This document shows positions 13,185-27,340 of a stretch of DNA of 64,000 nt, piece by piece. The DNA is from Amaranthus tricolor. Taxonomy: Eukaryota > Streptophyta > Magnoliopsida > Caryophyllales > Amaranthaceae. The DNA lies in assembly GCF_026212465.1 (NCBI RefSeq), contig NC_080060.1:673501-737500 (forward strand), given 5' to 3'. Numbering within the stretch: position 1 is the first letter of the stretch; the number at the start of each line of letters is the position of its first letter. A program made the position numbers and the translations under genes. Below the pieces are notes generated by a model. It saw nothing but the letters and a program-made list of their open reading frames with translations. It searched no databases and had not been told where the DNA came from.

Positions 13185-16100
13185 CTATCGTTCATGTTGC
13201 ACTCGGGATTTAAGTATCCCGGGAAGAGGAGGAGATGTGGCGGTTTTCATAGTTGTATTTGACCGTGAAGGCAATGGCATTTGATGTTGGTATGTAATTG
13301 ATGGTGATGGCGGAGTACAAGTCTGAGGATAATATGATTTAAACGGCGATAGTGGCTGAGAAATTTGGTTCCGATACGGTTTAGGTGAACAAGGTTCAGA
13401 AGTTTGAAGATTGTATGCATCGGCCATGATGCTAGGACCTTCGCCTGTATTAGCTAGAGTAGTGCAAGCCTCGCCATCAATTAGAGGTTTGTCACAAAGT
13501 CGCATTTGCTTCAAAACGTAATTGTCGTCGTGAAGTTCAAAAGGGGTACTGCATTGATAGGCATAAAGAAACAAAATTAAAACATTTATGTAACAGCCAA
13601 AAAGATTGCAAGAATTTTATAACAGTTTTAAGCAAATCTGCCAAAGATTCAAATCTTATTTTTGTATGACCAGTAGAACAAACATAAAACAGAAAAAACG
13701 GAAAGATTTCGACTCACCTATTGAAATCAAAATGTACAAGCTGCATATCTTCTGATATTTCCACTTCAACAGTAGCATTCGGTCTAGTCTGTAATTTACA
13801 AAATCAATCACAGTTACTGCTTTGATTCAGGATACTACAGAAGTGAGAAGACATTCTTATTCTTTATAAAGTACTGCTACTAGAACACGAAATAGACAAC
13901 ACAAACCGTGATATGACTATTGTCCAATTAGTTTATCTTAACAAACTTCTAGTTTTATTATCATTTATTATAGCATGAATGGATTTCATCTAAAATTGCT
14001 TTTTCAGAAATTAGATGTGATCAAAATCTGAAACTTACGCAATTTTACTAGTATTTGATTAATTTATCATAACAATCTGATAAATCCGAACTTGAATCAA
14101 CCTGGTCCGAATAAACTGCAAGTGTTTGCCGCAACTGTAACTGATAGTAGTATCGTATGAACATTATTATTATTATCATTATCTGCAACAGGTTTTGATA
14201 GGTAAAATTTACCATACAGGAATTGTTGCCACTTATTTGTGGCAACCCAGAAGGAAGTTAGCAACTAATTAGGATGAAAGGAGTACTTAAGTAGACCCTG
14301 GCCGAGAAATAAATAGGGAATCTGAGTCATGACATTCATGAAACATATTGTAGCCCATTTATACAGATTTATGACATAAATATCTCTTAAGCTTTCATTG
14401 ATTTTTAGTTCCTAGAAAAATGCACATCAAGATAATTGGAGTGTTGACATACTCAAAAAGGTTGGGAATTCCAACCATTGTGGGAATACAGTTGGAAGTT
14501 TCGAAATATTAATGTACAATGATTACAGAACTGGAAAAATGATGACATTCTGCATATGGCAATACCTGAACCAAGATAAAAGGTAAAGCCACACCACCAG
14601 TAGGGGCATTCCCATTGCCATACAACTGTTGATTACGCTGTATAAGATTTTGATATCCTACAAACTTCAGGGATGAATAAGGATTAGTATGCTAAACTGC
14701 AAGCTGGAGGTCGGTAATGCTCCTTCCGTCCCACTCATTATGCTACATTTGCACCATAAAGCTCTCACATTGCAAAAAGAATTATAGCAAAATGAGTAGG
14801 ACGGAATAGTATTATTTAAAAAGCTAATCAATCGGCATTTTATTAAAAAAATCATTACTTGTTCTTCCAATTCCTGCAAGTATGCAGCTTTCTTTTCTAT
14901 CTTGTTTTTCAGTCCAGTCCGCTGAGTCTGCAATTGTTCAAGAGTCTACTTAGAAACTTTAGACAACATATTGCAAGACTAAAAAACAGATGAATTCCAC
15001 ACCTTTAACTCCTCAATATCATTTAAGCATGTTCGAGGTAAACCTTTCCATTGTATTTCCTTTTTATCCTTAGAAATTATATCCATAGCCATTAGAACAT
15101 TCAGTGCATCGTACACTCTCCGACGAATATTTTTCTCATCATATCCTGGCTGAAACAATCGAACAACTACACTTCAGTTTCTCCTTAACCACTAATCATA
15201 CAAAACTCCATAGTTTTAAATGGAACAAGCAAACCTGTTCATTAGGCCCAAGCGCATTATTTGCATTTGCATATTCAGCAACTAGTTCATCGGCTACCTG
15301 GACGTTGTTACGATAATCAGATCACAAAGCACGACCACTCAACAAATCAGTAATAAAAGATATTAGGCACAAAACATTGCTACACAAATCTTAGCAGCTG
15401 CTAGTAAGAACTTTATCAGAATGGTAAACGCGAAAGAGAAACATTGGGCTATCAGTCTAAAAGAGCCATACATAGACTGTGCTCACTTCTAGGTCTGGCC
15501 CCAAAAAAATAGTAAAACAGAAACATTAAGTAATCCAGAAAATATAATCTTTTCCTTAAACATGGATGCAATCTTATGCATTTCCTTTTCAGCTTGTCAA
15601 GGCTACTAAAAATCCTTAGCAGCAGCATAATCAGTGTAACAGGACGAACAAACATGCATTTCTATATACAATTGCTCATACAAAAGAGCTGTTAAGTGTA
15701 AATCAATCAGTATGTCAGAAAAACCCTGGCTTAAACAATTTAAAGCCAAATTATCAGCCTGCTCCACCCTAAAGAATTAGACTCTAAAATATAATATTCA
15801 AGCTAACTAGCTAAGAAGTAAGTGAATGTTCATAGAGAAAAATTGAGGTATACCAAACTAGTAAACTATCATGGATTGACTTGGCCATAAGATGAAATTA
15901 CTAAGATTGAACAGAAAATGTATTTGAATGTATTGATTTGTATGTAAAAAAGTAATTGTATAACGAAGAACGAATGTAAACAAAGAACAATTACAAAAGA
16001 TAGTATACAAGCATTCGAGAGGCTTGTTCTCTCCCAATGAGTATAAAACTCCTCTTAAAACTATTAATTGAATGAATGCCTAAAATCCTTCCCCTTCCCC

Positions 16101-16995
16101 TCTACTTATACTAATTATCTCCACATTTTATTCTCCCACTTAACTAATTACTAAGTATTATTTATTACTTAATTCATATAATACCCCTTCCTAGCCATTC
16201 ATGACATAAACATTGAACACAAAAATTCTAGAATCGTCTTTTCTAATGTTCTACATACAAAGACTAAAAAATTTGAAGTAACAATACAAAATAGTAAATC
16301 TAAACCACACAATTTTCTAACTCCCGTTTACTGTTCACAAAGTCACAATGCTGCAGCAGGAATTGGTAAATGCACATGAACATGTTTAAGCTACTTTAAA
16401 TTGTGTTTATGTCACAAAAAATACACGATGCAATGCCATTTTGTGAGAAGCTTCACAATTTACAAAAATGCAAGCAGTTCAAGAAGTTCTAAGGTTCAAC
16501 TATCCAAAAAAAGATATTGCTGCTAACATTCAAGAAATAACTGACCTCATTGTATGTTGTTCTTCCCTTGCTCTCCACTTTTCCGCAAACTATCAATTTT
16601 TAACAGCATATTAGTCGTGTACGCGGCCAAAAACAACAATTAAATACAGGGATGCAAAACTTGTAGGAAACATACAAGGGTGTAAAGAATGGTATTCATA
16701 TCAACTATAGTTAGTGCAGATGTAGCTGTTTACCTTTCATACTGAACTGCCGAAGTCCACGACCACTTTTATCAGTTCCAGAAGCACGTTGACCTCTTTT
16801 TTTCTTCTTACTCCTGAATAATGTTGATATAATGTCATATATTTAGAGGTGGAAGAAATAGAGATTTCAAATTGCATATACACAAGACAATTTCAAATTG
16901 CAGGCAATCTAAGAACAAAAAGGAACCCTATAAGCATTACAAAACCAATCCATATAAAAAGGAACCCAGAGATTTCACAAGCAAGAGTAACACGT

Positions 16996-17039
<44 letters not shown>

Positions 17040-17390
17040 CAAAAAAAGGATAAAGATACACAAGACAATTTCAAATTGTAGGAAATCTAAGAAGAAAAAG
17101 GAACCCTTTAAGCATTACAAAACCAATGCAGCAACTTCAAGAATCAAAGAATAAGAGATTTACACAGCAGCGCCCTGAGATGTGGAGTCGTCACCGTGAA
17201 TCTCAAGATGGCTTAGTTTAAGAGCAGTATTGTCACGAGCTGGTGTTGCCATTCCAGCTCCACTCTGGCTGGAGGGTGATCCCACACTGCCATTAGTTAA
17301 TACTAACTTTCCTGACACAGTAGGGGCCCCTGACAGCGTAACTCCTCTGGGGTCCCTCTCTCCATCTTCCTGAAAATTTCCAGGTACCAT
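13185..17390 (-). CDS. DPB: DP-type dimerisation partner of E2F (DPB-like)
   Basis: Coding exons in transcript order: 17390-17164, 16813-16734, 16589-16546, 15297-15235, 15149-15003, 14927-14859, 14664-14566, 13788-13718, 13548-13185. They join in frame to 387 aa, close to Arabidopsis DPB. The N-terminus has the [10 protein letters not shown] and [10 protein letters not shown] motifs; then a basic KKKKRGQRA stretch, the winged-helix DNA-binding domain ([51 protein letters not shown]), a coiled coil ([12 protein letters not shown]), the DP box region ([29 protein letters not shown]) and a Pro/Ser-rich tail. DP proteins pair with E2Fs on cell-cycle promoters in the nucleus. Exon 6 has two in-frame acceptors 18 nt apart; I used the inner one because it matches DPB spacing. 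Confidence 0.93.
16878..17127. repeat. Imperfect 70-bp duplication around a poly-A tract in a DP-gene intron
   Basis: The segment starting ATACACAAGACAATTTCAAA at about 16,878 recurs near 17,056. It runs about 70 bp through GGAACCC and AGCATTACAAAACCAAT with a few substitutions. Between the copies is an A homopolymer of about 36 bases (about 17,000-17,036). It lies in the intron between coding exons 1 and 2. Confidence 0.8.
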
Positions 17391-18647
17391 CCTGATTATA
17401 ATACAACCAAGAATCAGATAAGTTATTCCAAAAAAATTTGTACTTTCATGTATTAAAATGATGTGCATAATGGTTTATGGAGTCATGGATATCATACAAC
17501 ATGATACACTGCTATGCAATGAAACCCAGCACTTTATTCGGCCAAAATTTCTCTTTAATAATAGCAATGCATAAGCCATTCAGACTTAATTTAAGAAAAC
17601 ATCAACATAATAAAGCAGCTGAAGATGATGTCACCACTGCTCAAATTCAATGTCATATAATCCTACGCTCAATGTTTTAAACATTAAAATTTGAGCCAAG
17701 AGTGTATCTTAGACCCGTGATAGAATGAGATGATTGACCATAAAAATTCAGTATGTTTTCATGGGAACACAAAAGCTTACGTATAGGAGAATCTATATAT
17801 ATTAGTTACAGGGTATAGTCGCTCCAAGGAAATCAGTTTCGGAAAACCTATGAAGAAATACAAACACAGGCCTACAAGTTTCAAGATGTGTTTAAAGTGT
17901 CTCAAGGGTGCGTCACAAGGATGAAGAAATACGAATATCAATTTTTCTTATGCACAATCAAAATATTTAAGATCCAAATAATGTAATGTCATGTGTAAAA
18001 AGGCAAATAGGATCATAAGGCCGAATAGGAGTATGATGTGCTAAGTGTCAATTTAATCTGCATGGACATTAACAATGATGCATGAGAAGGAAAATGTTCA
18101 AAGGTGTTTGATAAAAGTTCCCAAAATATTCTAAACAGAGGAAGATTGTTAGAATTTTAAAACATTAGTTAGAACTTAGAACACAAAATGTTCGATGAAA
18201 AGTTTAATCATATTAGACTCATTACATAATATTTCAGTACTGTACTCCAAACTTCTAAAACGGTACCATTTTAAGCTGCATTATATGTACGCAATCATGG
18301 AACTTAATTCAATCAGAATCATACACATAGCACTTACAAGGAATCCTTAAATGAAGAGAAAAATATGTATAGTATTCTCAAATATAAGATGACACTCAGA
18401 GATTATCAATTTCGAACGAGTTCAAAAAAACACAAATCTATCATGCAATTGTGTTATGCGTCATATATTGTATCTCTATAAGTGTAGTTCATAAAAACAC
18501 CACCTTGACACTTGCTTGGAGATACCTCAATGAGAAAAGGCGCCAATTGTTAATGTCGTCGAAAATTCTGGAGGATATGAAAGTGAAAGTTCCGACAACT
18601 ATATACGAAAACGACGCTTGCAAAGCGTGAAAAATGAGTATCAGTAC

Positions 18648-18860
18648 CTTATCTTCAACACAAATGTGATTTTTTCGAATTGTGATATGAAATTGATCGG
18701 AAATCGTAGATCAATTAAACAATCGAGGAGGAAAAAGATATGAGATTATGAAATGGACGGAAAAAAAAAATTAGGGTTCAAATTTTTGGGAGAAAATCGT
18801 TGAAGAACGAGAGATTAGATAATGGTACATTTCTATAACGGTATTTATATTTAAGGGGCA
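18648..18860 (-). promoter_or_regulatory. Probable 5'UTR exon and TATA box of the DP gene
   Basis: On the minus strand a TATAAATA element lies at about 18,853-18,846. A leader follows, rich in CT and ending AAGATAAG|GTACTG at 18,648/18,647, a good splice donor. The first coding exon starts at an acceptor one base before its ATG, so at least one upstream 5'UTR exon is required and this is the best candidate. Confidence 0.5.
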
Positions 18861-18904
18861 CAAAAAGCATATTCAACAAGTGTCATGCATACATGTGTTT
18901 TCCT

Positions 18905-19145
18905 GCTAGTCTCTTTAGAGATTGGCTCTTTGAGAGACGTATTTTAAGTCCAGCCCATTAAAGATTAAAAACTAGTTATTATATTTTTAATGCCTACTTA
19001 CATAATCCTTGATGCCCAATTAAATGTCTACTTTCAATATCTTAAATGTCTACTTACATCATTCTTAATACCTATTTATAATATTTTAAAAATATATAAT
19101 GGGTAGGCCCAATTAAAAATGATCTCTCAAAAAGACAGTCTCTCA
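18905..19145. mobile_element. MITE with TGAGAGAC-type terminal inverted repeats
   Basis: Left end CTCTTTGAGAGACGTATTTT...AGCCCATTA is mirrored by the right end TAATGGGTAGGCCCA...GATCTCTCAAAAAGACAG. The inverted repeats are about 50 bp and imperfect. The interior is AT-rich and non-coding. Related copies occur at 29.5, 30.2, 38.9 and 40.5 kb. Confidence 0.6.
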
Positions 19146-20749
19146 CAAAAATTTGTATTTTCTAAAGAAAAAAAAATGAAAATCACTCTCCCGGTCTACC
19201 TGTTAGAGGTATTCAAAATAGACCTAATGATCCGATATTCATCTGATCTTATAACTGAATCCGACTTTATAATGAATCTTAAAATTATATAAAAATCAAT
19301 GTAGATAAAAGACCCAATTTTCAACCGACTCAAAACATTTGATTTGAATTTCAACTTGATGCCCTGAATGTACACCTCTGCTCCTTATTCCATTGAATCT
19401 GCTCCTCTTTGAATAGGGTAAATATTACCCCCTTTGTACTTTGTCGTGGATAATGGGTTTACTATCTAGTTCCTCGAAATAGTTGCTATATTATGGTTGT
19501 GGTATTATTTATTGTTTAAGCTTATTATTAAAAGGGAAATTTCACATGGTGGCATCGAACTTTCGTGAAATGTCAGTGGTAACATTTTTGTAAGATTTTT
19601 GCACATGGTAGCATCCAGTTTACACCTTATCTAACTGCCGTAACATTTTCCGTTAAATTCTTGTGATTTTCCCTTTAATTCACCATTTTAACTTTTCTAC
19701 CTTTATTAAGTGTTGGTTATTGTCTTTATAATTTTTATAATTTTTGTAGTCAAGTTGGATCTTGTTTAAATCTTCTAATCGCATATATTATAATATTAAC
19801 TTTTAATAACTTTTATATGTGTATAATTTAATATACAAATGAATGAATGATTAAAATAACATATTAAATTACATAAAAATCAAATGTAGCAAATATAATA
19901 AAACATAAAAAAAAAATTAGGATGATCTTGAAAGAGTAAATAAAATTTGTGCCAAATAAATGAACAATCTATTATTAATATACCGCTAATCATACTAACA
20001 ATTTAAGATGGAGAAAATAAAAAGCAGACAAGAATTCTAGAAATATATATTCTTATTTGAAGTCAAGTACTTCAAGTCATGGGATCATCGATCCACTGAA
20101 TTATAAAAACGCACTAAAAACCACTAACAAGAGTATCGCTTACAATGTCATCGGTTATGTCTGCTTTATTTTCCCATGAATCAAAGTGGATGAAGATCCA
20201 CGTGAACACATTTGGGCTGCATTTTGGGTTTGGCACAAACACATTTGGGCTGTGTCTGGCTTAGTAGAAGCAAGCACCGTATAACTTATAACTTGCACAA
20301 ATTTTTCAATCTGAATGTTACACTCGTCCGATCTCCGACTTAGTCCACCCAAAAAAATTACCTACCAATTTTATGCCTTAAAATACTTTTATTTATTTTC
20401 GGGTTTAAACCCTACAACCAGGCTTAAGTTTATTGTTTAACTAATTACTCCAAATGTTAAAATATTCATTTTAATACTTAAAATCTCAACTCCAATGCCA
20501 AAATTCCTACTCCAAGCCTTTCCTTCTTTCATTGAGGGCTCAAATTGCATAATTCAATACTTAAAATGCCTACTACAAGGGTTTAAAGTAGTCAATTTCA
20601 AGATTCCAAATATCTATTTTAAAGTATAAAATATCCATTATAAGCTTTAAAATGACAACTCTAAAAAACATTTTTAAATAAAATTTTTTAAAAAAATATT
20701 TGTAATCTTTTATGTTTTATTTTTTATTGTGGATTGAGCCAGAAGTCAC

Positions 20750-21160
20750 ACTTGTACGATCGTCGAACATTAGATTTATTGTATAATTTAATGAGACGAT
20801 TTACGATGAGATCGTTTCTATTGGACTGAATTAATATACATTTACAGTCTTAAAGGTAATCACCTATAACCTTAATGTGATCACTTATAATTTTGAAGTG
20901 GTCATTTAGTGTTAAGTGATTATTTATAAGATCAAATATAATTTTAAAATGATCACTTACATTCTTAAAAAGTCTAATTATAACCTTAAAGTGATCGCTT
21001 ACAATTTCAAAGTGATGATTTTTAGTCTTAAAGTAATTACTTATAACCTTAAAGTGGTCAATTACAATCTTAAAATAATCAATTAAAGAAATGTCCTAAT
21101 TGTAAGAGTTTATACCATGGTGAGATGGTCTCATACTTGTTGACTCGTACTTTCTCCATC
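20750..21160. repeat. Degenerate 20-25-bp tandem repeats inside a possible MITE
   Basis: From about 20,840 to 21,090 a unit like CTTAAAGTGATCACTTATAA repeats about ten times with variation (for example AACCTTAATGTGATCACTTA, AACCTTAAAGTGGTCAATTA). The block is flanked by TGAGACGATTTACGATGAGA on the left and GGTGAGATGGTCTCATACTT on the right. Those flanks suggest the edges of the same MITE superfamily seen elsewhere in the window. Confidence 0.5.
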
Positions 21161-21824
21161 TCATTAACTTTGCACTATATAATTTTCTCGTGCATTTGAA
21201 ACATCATGTAGAGTAAATTCAAAGAGATAGAGAAAGTATTGTTAATTATTGTTGGAGCGTCATTTGTACTCCCATAAGACATATTGCCTATCGGGGGTAT
21301 CTTTCTTGAGTCTTTGCCATGATTTTAATTTTTAGGTAGTAAATTTTATGGTTGATTATAAAAACACTTATGCCATAGTGGCAAATTAATAAAAAGATAT
21401 TACATTGGCTAACAATTTCAATATATAGAGTCTGTTTGGTAAATAGTTGTTAGTTAGTTTAAATAGTTGAAAGTATTGAGTAATTTGCTAGTTATGAAGC
21501 CAGTTGTTACGTAGATATTAGGTAAATTTTTGTTAAATGGAGCATATTTCATAATATGACCGTCTCATCCAATAATTTGTGTTAAATTCTTAATTAAAGG
21601 CGACAAAGTTTGAATATTAAACTATCTATCGGGTCTAGATTCTCCCATGCCTACCTTATAGAAATATTAAAACTAGCATTCAAAATTAATAGAGATCTTA
21701 TAAGTACACAATTGCAATCTACAAATTGCTAATCACTTAATAATTTGATATGCTTGATTAACAAAGTTAACTACCAATTACTTAAATTTGGAGTATACAA
21801 CAAAAATAAACCTCCAAGATCAAA

Positions 21825-22307
21825 CTATTTATTAGTTTGATTAGAAATTCCAACATTATCATTTAATCTCTTAGAATTAGACATCATATTAAACAAACTT
21901 CTTAAACTATTCTTACTCTCTTTTTTTCTCTTATAAACCATCATATGCTCATCTATATTCTTCAAATCAACAAAATCACAATTCAAAACTAACCCCGATT
22001 CCAACCTTTTCGATACAGCCACGATCTCATATGGGTCCCATAGAGACTGATTAAAATTCCACAATGCATCTTGCGCTTCATTTTCATTTTTCATCTTAAT
22101 CATATTTTCGAGTTCGAGTTTAAACCTGGAAGGTGTCCCTCGAAAATTCCTCCTTCGAACATCAAATTCGCTCGTAGCTTCTCTAGCATGATTGAAATGA
22201 CTATGCCAAGCTTGAGCTACCGTTTTGTAGATTTCAAGAAGGTTTTGATTAGTGTTGTTGATGCCATGTTCATGTACATGATGCTCTTGTTGCTTGTTTT
22301 GCTTCAT
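21825..22307 (-). CDS. Unrecognised 160-aa plant protein
   Basis: A single uninterrupted frame begins with ATG at 22,307 and ends with TAG at 21,825. The protein has a His/Gln/Asn-rich N-terminus and a charged middle containing EIYKTVAQAWHSHFNH and RGTPSRFKLELENMIKMK. A conserved-looking block NFNQSLWDPYEIVAVSKRLE is followed by a basic, Asn-rich tail. No signal peptide or membrane segment is visible. The amino-acid mix is far from random AT-rich translation, which supports a real gene, and the WDPYEIV block resembles small plant-specific proteins of unknown role. I cannot name a family or function. Confidence 0.55.
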   Translation of the reverse strand: MKQNKQQEHHVHEHGINNTNQNLLEIYKTVAQAWHSHFNHAREATSEFDVRRRNFRGTPSRFKLELENMIKMKNENEAQDALWNFNQSLWDPYEIVAVSKRLESGLVLNCDFVDLKNIDEHMMVYKRKKESKNSLRSLFNMMSNSKRLNDNVGISNQTNK

Positions 22308-22705
22308 GTTATAGTTAGTTTTTTGTTTGTTGTTTTGATACTATGCAATGGGTCTAAGGGGACCATGTTATCATGTTTGAGCCAATTATAGCCTTTCATT
22401 TAGCTATATTATCTTGACTAATGGACTTGTGTATGCAAATTTATATTGGTTGATGAACTAGAATTTATGAATTATTCCCATTCTATTTTAGTTGGAAGCT
22501 TGGTAACCACCATATTAATTGAGGTTTGGAATTAAATTGGAGGAGTCTTATATATTTACTTCTATGTCCCAAGTAATTAAATATTTTGGGGTGTGTTTGG
22601 TGATGTGTTCTTGGATATTGGTTGTTGGCTTATTTGATCATGTAGTTATTTGTTAGCTGTTTGATTCAACTGTTATGAAAATGTGATAAAATTAATAGTT
22701 GATAA

Positions 22706-23720
<1,015 letters not shown>

Positions 23721-23759
23721 ATAACGTGCTATCCAATAAACAATTAATTGCTAGATTTT

Positions 23760-23865
23760 AAATCATTCCTTGAAACAATTTAACCTTGGCAAACCTCATG
23801 ATGAAGTAAAAGCTCTCAGATCTTGCAGCAGATATATATTCATAAACTTCTTTGGCATAGTTTTC
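23760..23865 (-). pseudogene. RPA-like fragment beside the Helitron helicase
   Basis: The minus strand is open for about 35 codons reading EVYEYISAARSESFYFIM then RFAKVKLFQG, before a stop. The RFAKVK(x)F pattern recalls the OB-fold of plant RPA70-like proteins, which many plant Helitrons carry or capture. The fragment is short, so the match is tentative. Confidence 0.35.
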
Positions 23866-25340
23866 CTATAACTTACAAGATATTTGATTCTTTTTGTAAA
23901 TGAACATAATAATTATTAAAATTTTTTTTTAGTTTGTTTTTTATATAATAATATAATATATATTCTGTATAAAACAAAGAACAAAAAGGTTTTACTATGT
24001 GTCAATAAGATTAATGGTGATGCTGATGCACTTTTTTGTGGATACTATGTTTACATCATGATAGCTTAATTATGACTTCGCCAATAACATAGACAAAATC
24101 GTGTAGGGAGACAACTAAATAATAATGCATTTGTGAAATTGATTTCTCTAACTTATTATATTGTATAGTATCTCCCAAAACTGCCAATACAAGAGAATTA
24201 TATTTATAATTTATTATATCATCCCGGAGTATCATATACATAGCTTGTTCATTTGCGTTGTTAGTACTATTATTCTTCCAACACCCACATACCGGTATGC
24301 TTTATTACTTCTCCAATAAAATTTTATTCTTTCTCCATGTTTGTGAAAAAGTATAGTTAGCAATTTGCAATTATTATAATGTGTATTAGCCCTCTTTTGA
24401 TATTAAGACAAGAATAAAAAATAGTATTTACGAGAAAATATCAGCTTTTGCACGACTTATAAGTCATTTAAATTATTTTGAGTATTCGATAGATAAAAGT
24501 AGACTACTCAATTGAATTGTATAATAGTTGAATTTGTTTATTAGCGAAGTATGTGTGATTTTGAGTGGAACAAGGTGGATGACTAGCTAAGTATTATGTA
24601 AGATGGTTATTATACTTTACAATTTTTTATGGTAGCAGAAAATTAATAATGGTTCGATTTTACTCAATTTGTATTAATTTTTATTTTAAATTGTTTATTT
24701 ATTTTGTATTATTTTTTATTTGAATCATTTATATATTTTAATTTATAATTTCAACTATATATTTAACTCTCTTTTAATATCATATGCATAATTCATTTTC
24801 TCTTTTCATTTAATAATTAATCACATTTATTATACTAACTACCTATGTTTTCCTTTAAAATTACTCTTTTTCTCTTTGATTTAAACTCACTGGAACAGAA
24901 AGAGTATTGTCTTTATATATTAACATAAAAGAGATTTAGAGTATTTTTAAAGAAAAAGGTGAATATTAAGTGATAAATGTATGAATTTTTGATTAAAAGT
25001 TAAAATGTATAAATTTAATTAAAAGAAAATGGTGTGTTATTATAAAAATAAAAATAACATAATGATTAAGACGTATGAAATAACAAATGGTGGGTACTAA
25101 AGAATTATGAGTTTCAAACTTTTCTTAATTGTCGTCAATTGAGATTTGAGAGTGAAGCCATGCATGATATGCTAATTATTTCTTTTCAGCTAACAAAAAG
25201 GCTTTGATATATATAGATATATATACCTTGGTTGTTGAAGAATAGAGGACAATTTAATCACGAAATTAAAGGAAAAAAGTTGCTTTATTTTACAATCACA
25301 AATCTTGTATGAGGTAAAACGCATCTTTATACATAAACTC

Positions 25341-25446
25341 CTCATCATAATCCTACTCAGTGTATCTTGCTCATAGAATAACTAAGGACAGAGTTTAGGG
25401 AGGAAAAAACGGCGGCAACTCATACCCATAAAGAAGAGCGTAACTA
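25341..25446 (-). mobile_element. RTE-type LINE 3' tail (fragment)
   Basis: On the minus strand: TATGAGTTGCCGCCGTTTTT, then CCTCCC..., and a terminus rich in GAT-like trinucleotides. The same conserved 3' block appears at 28.45 and 38.8 kb. Confidence 0.5.
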
Positions 25447-25796
25447 AAAAAGTCCCCCAACTTAAAAAGAATATAGTCTTATACATAAACTAATAGTCAT
25501 TTTATTTTAAAGTCGTCTTAACGAAAAAATTTTCTCATGTGAATAGCTTTATTATAATTTAGCCTAAAGAAGTGGGATTGTAAAAGTACTATACAACTTT
25601 AGTACCAACAATTGACTTACGTGAGAAACTTTTCTCACTTGCTTGTTTCTCTTTTTATTCTTTGTCATTTAGATGATCACTCATTTATTTATTTATTTAT
25701 TTATTATTTTTTAATGCTATTAGTTCAATTTATGTTGTAAAATGTAGGCTTGCGGATTTAATTTTACGCAGTCTCTTAAGAATTTCGCTATTTAAA

Positions 25797-25875
25797 CATC
25801 TGTCTCGAGCCGAGGAATGACTCCATAAGCGGATTACACTGGGTACGATGATGATGATGGTGATAATGATGAATT
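25797..25875 (+). mobile_element. RTE-type LINE 3' tail (fragment)
   Basis: Contains CTCGAGCCGAGGAATGACTC, GGATTACACTGGGTACGATG and a (GAT)n tail. It shares CTCGAGCCG.GG and the ACTGGGTA.GATGATGATG ending with the longer copy at 38.6-38.9 kb, but lacks the middle. Confidence 0.5.
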
Positions 25876-27340
25876 AACTTAAGTTGATATGTGATACACT
25901 TACTCACTTTTCGTACAATCAATCTCTTTAACGTTGATTAGAATAGGAGGAAGTATACTTACAACATATCTTAGAATAGGAGTGAGTACCTAGCATATCT
26001 TAGAGCTACAGTTTATAAATGAAAGCTTAAGTTAATAATGTATTTTCGGAACATTTTAAATTCCCTATCTGAAGATTGTATACAATTTGGTACAAAGTAA
26101 ATTAAGTGCTAGACTACTCTTATATTTTTTGACTCACATAATATAATAATACTCAAATAAATTTCTATTTATTTTTCTTAATTTAAAAAAATCATGACTA
26201 AACTCTAGACATACACATACTAAAATTAGTTAAAAAAAACACACACAGTAACAAACATTAAAATGAAAAAAGTATAACAATTTTTAAAACCATGAACCGA
26301 CCAAAAGCAAAGGGATGCAAGAATGAAAGATTAAAAAACCCAATTGAAAAAAGTCGCTTTATTTTTAAGGAGAGTTCCAGCTTTAGGGCACCATCCTTTA
26401 AACAGAAGGGAATAAAAATAGGCCTCTCCACTGTATACATCTATCTCTTTCAGATGAAATTTGTAAATCCCTTTTTCCAGTGGGAAAAAAGTGAATTTTC
26501 TTTGCATGCGGAAGAATATAAAGGTTGGTTATGGGAAGGCTGTTGGAAGGTCTCTATTAACCTTAATTAATTCTTATTTAGTTTTTTTGGAGTTAGGGTT
26601 AGAGATAGAATAACATTTAAGAAAATTCTATACAAATCAAAAAAAAATATATGTGTACTATTTTGGAAATAGAATGTGTTAAAGTTATTGGTTGCATGTT
26701 TAATCATAAATATAAATGATAGAAGGTCTCTCTACAATACTAAATATTTACCCTTAATTTAATTTCGGGTTCTTTTCTACACAATTTCTTCTCCGTTGTT
26801 ATGATCTTAACCACATATAAGGGTCCTATTCCGACCCCCGACCCTAAATAATTTTTTTTAAAAAAACTCACTTGACGTACATTGTTGCTTGGATTGCAAA
26901 TTATCGAGTGCTTGGGAGTAGCGAGTAGCTCTTTGATGTGAGTGGCTATAATTGTACAATTATAGCTGTTAGATATTTAATTATATTTAGTATTCAATAA
27001 TAGTACTGGATATTATAGTAGTTTTTAGGATATAATTTTCTTCAGAAAATTTTAAAGAAAATCTTTCAAATCTTACGTTTAGATTTTGAAATATTACAAG
27101 TTGTAATATTTTTTTGATAATAGTTACATGCACCATTAAATATTAATTAGCGAACAATATTAATGTTTCTAAAGTAATGTGTAGTTTCATTAAAATGCTA
27201 AAAATTAAAATTTATAATAAATAATAGTGGATGAGTCCTCATAAAATAAAATAAAAGAAAATCTTAAATCTTAGTATGCGTGCTTTAGAATGTTTCTACT
27301 ACATGCTCAAGACAAACCTTACTTTTCTTTCCCTCATTAC

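Noticed and set aside
16849..17154. Lysine-rich open frame on the plus strand
   Set aside because: It is caused by a poly-A tract and a duplicated intron segment of the DP gene on the other strand.
26258..26570. Overlapping open frames on both strands
   Set aside because: Neither has domain similarity or a coding-like start; the block may be an unclassified repeat.
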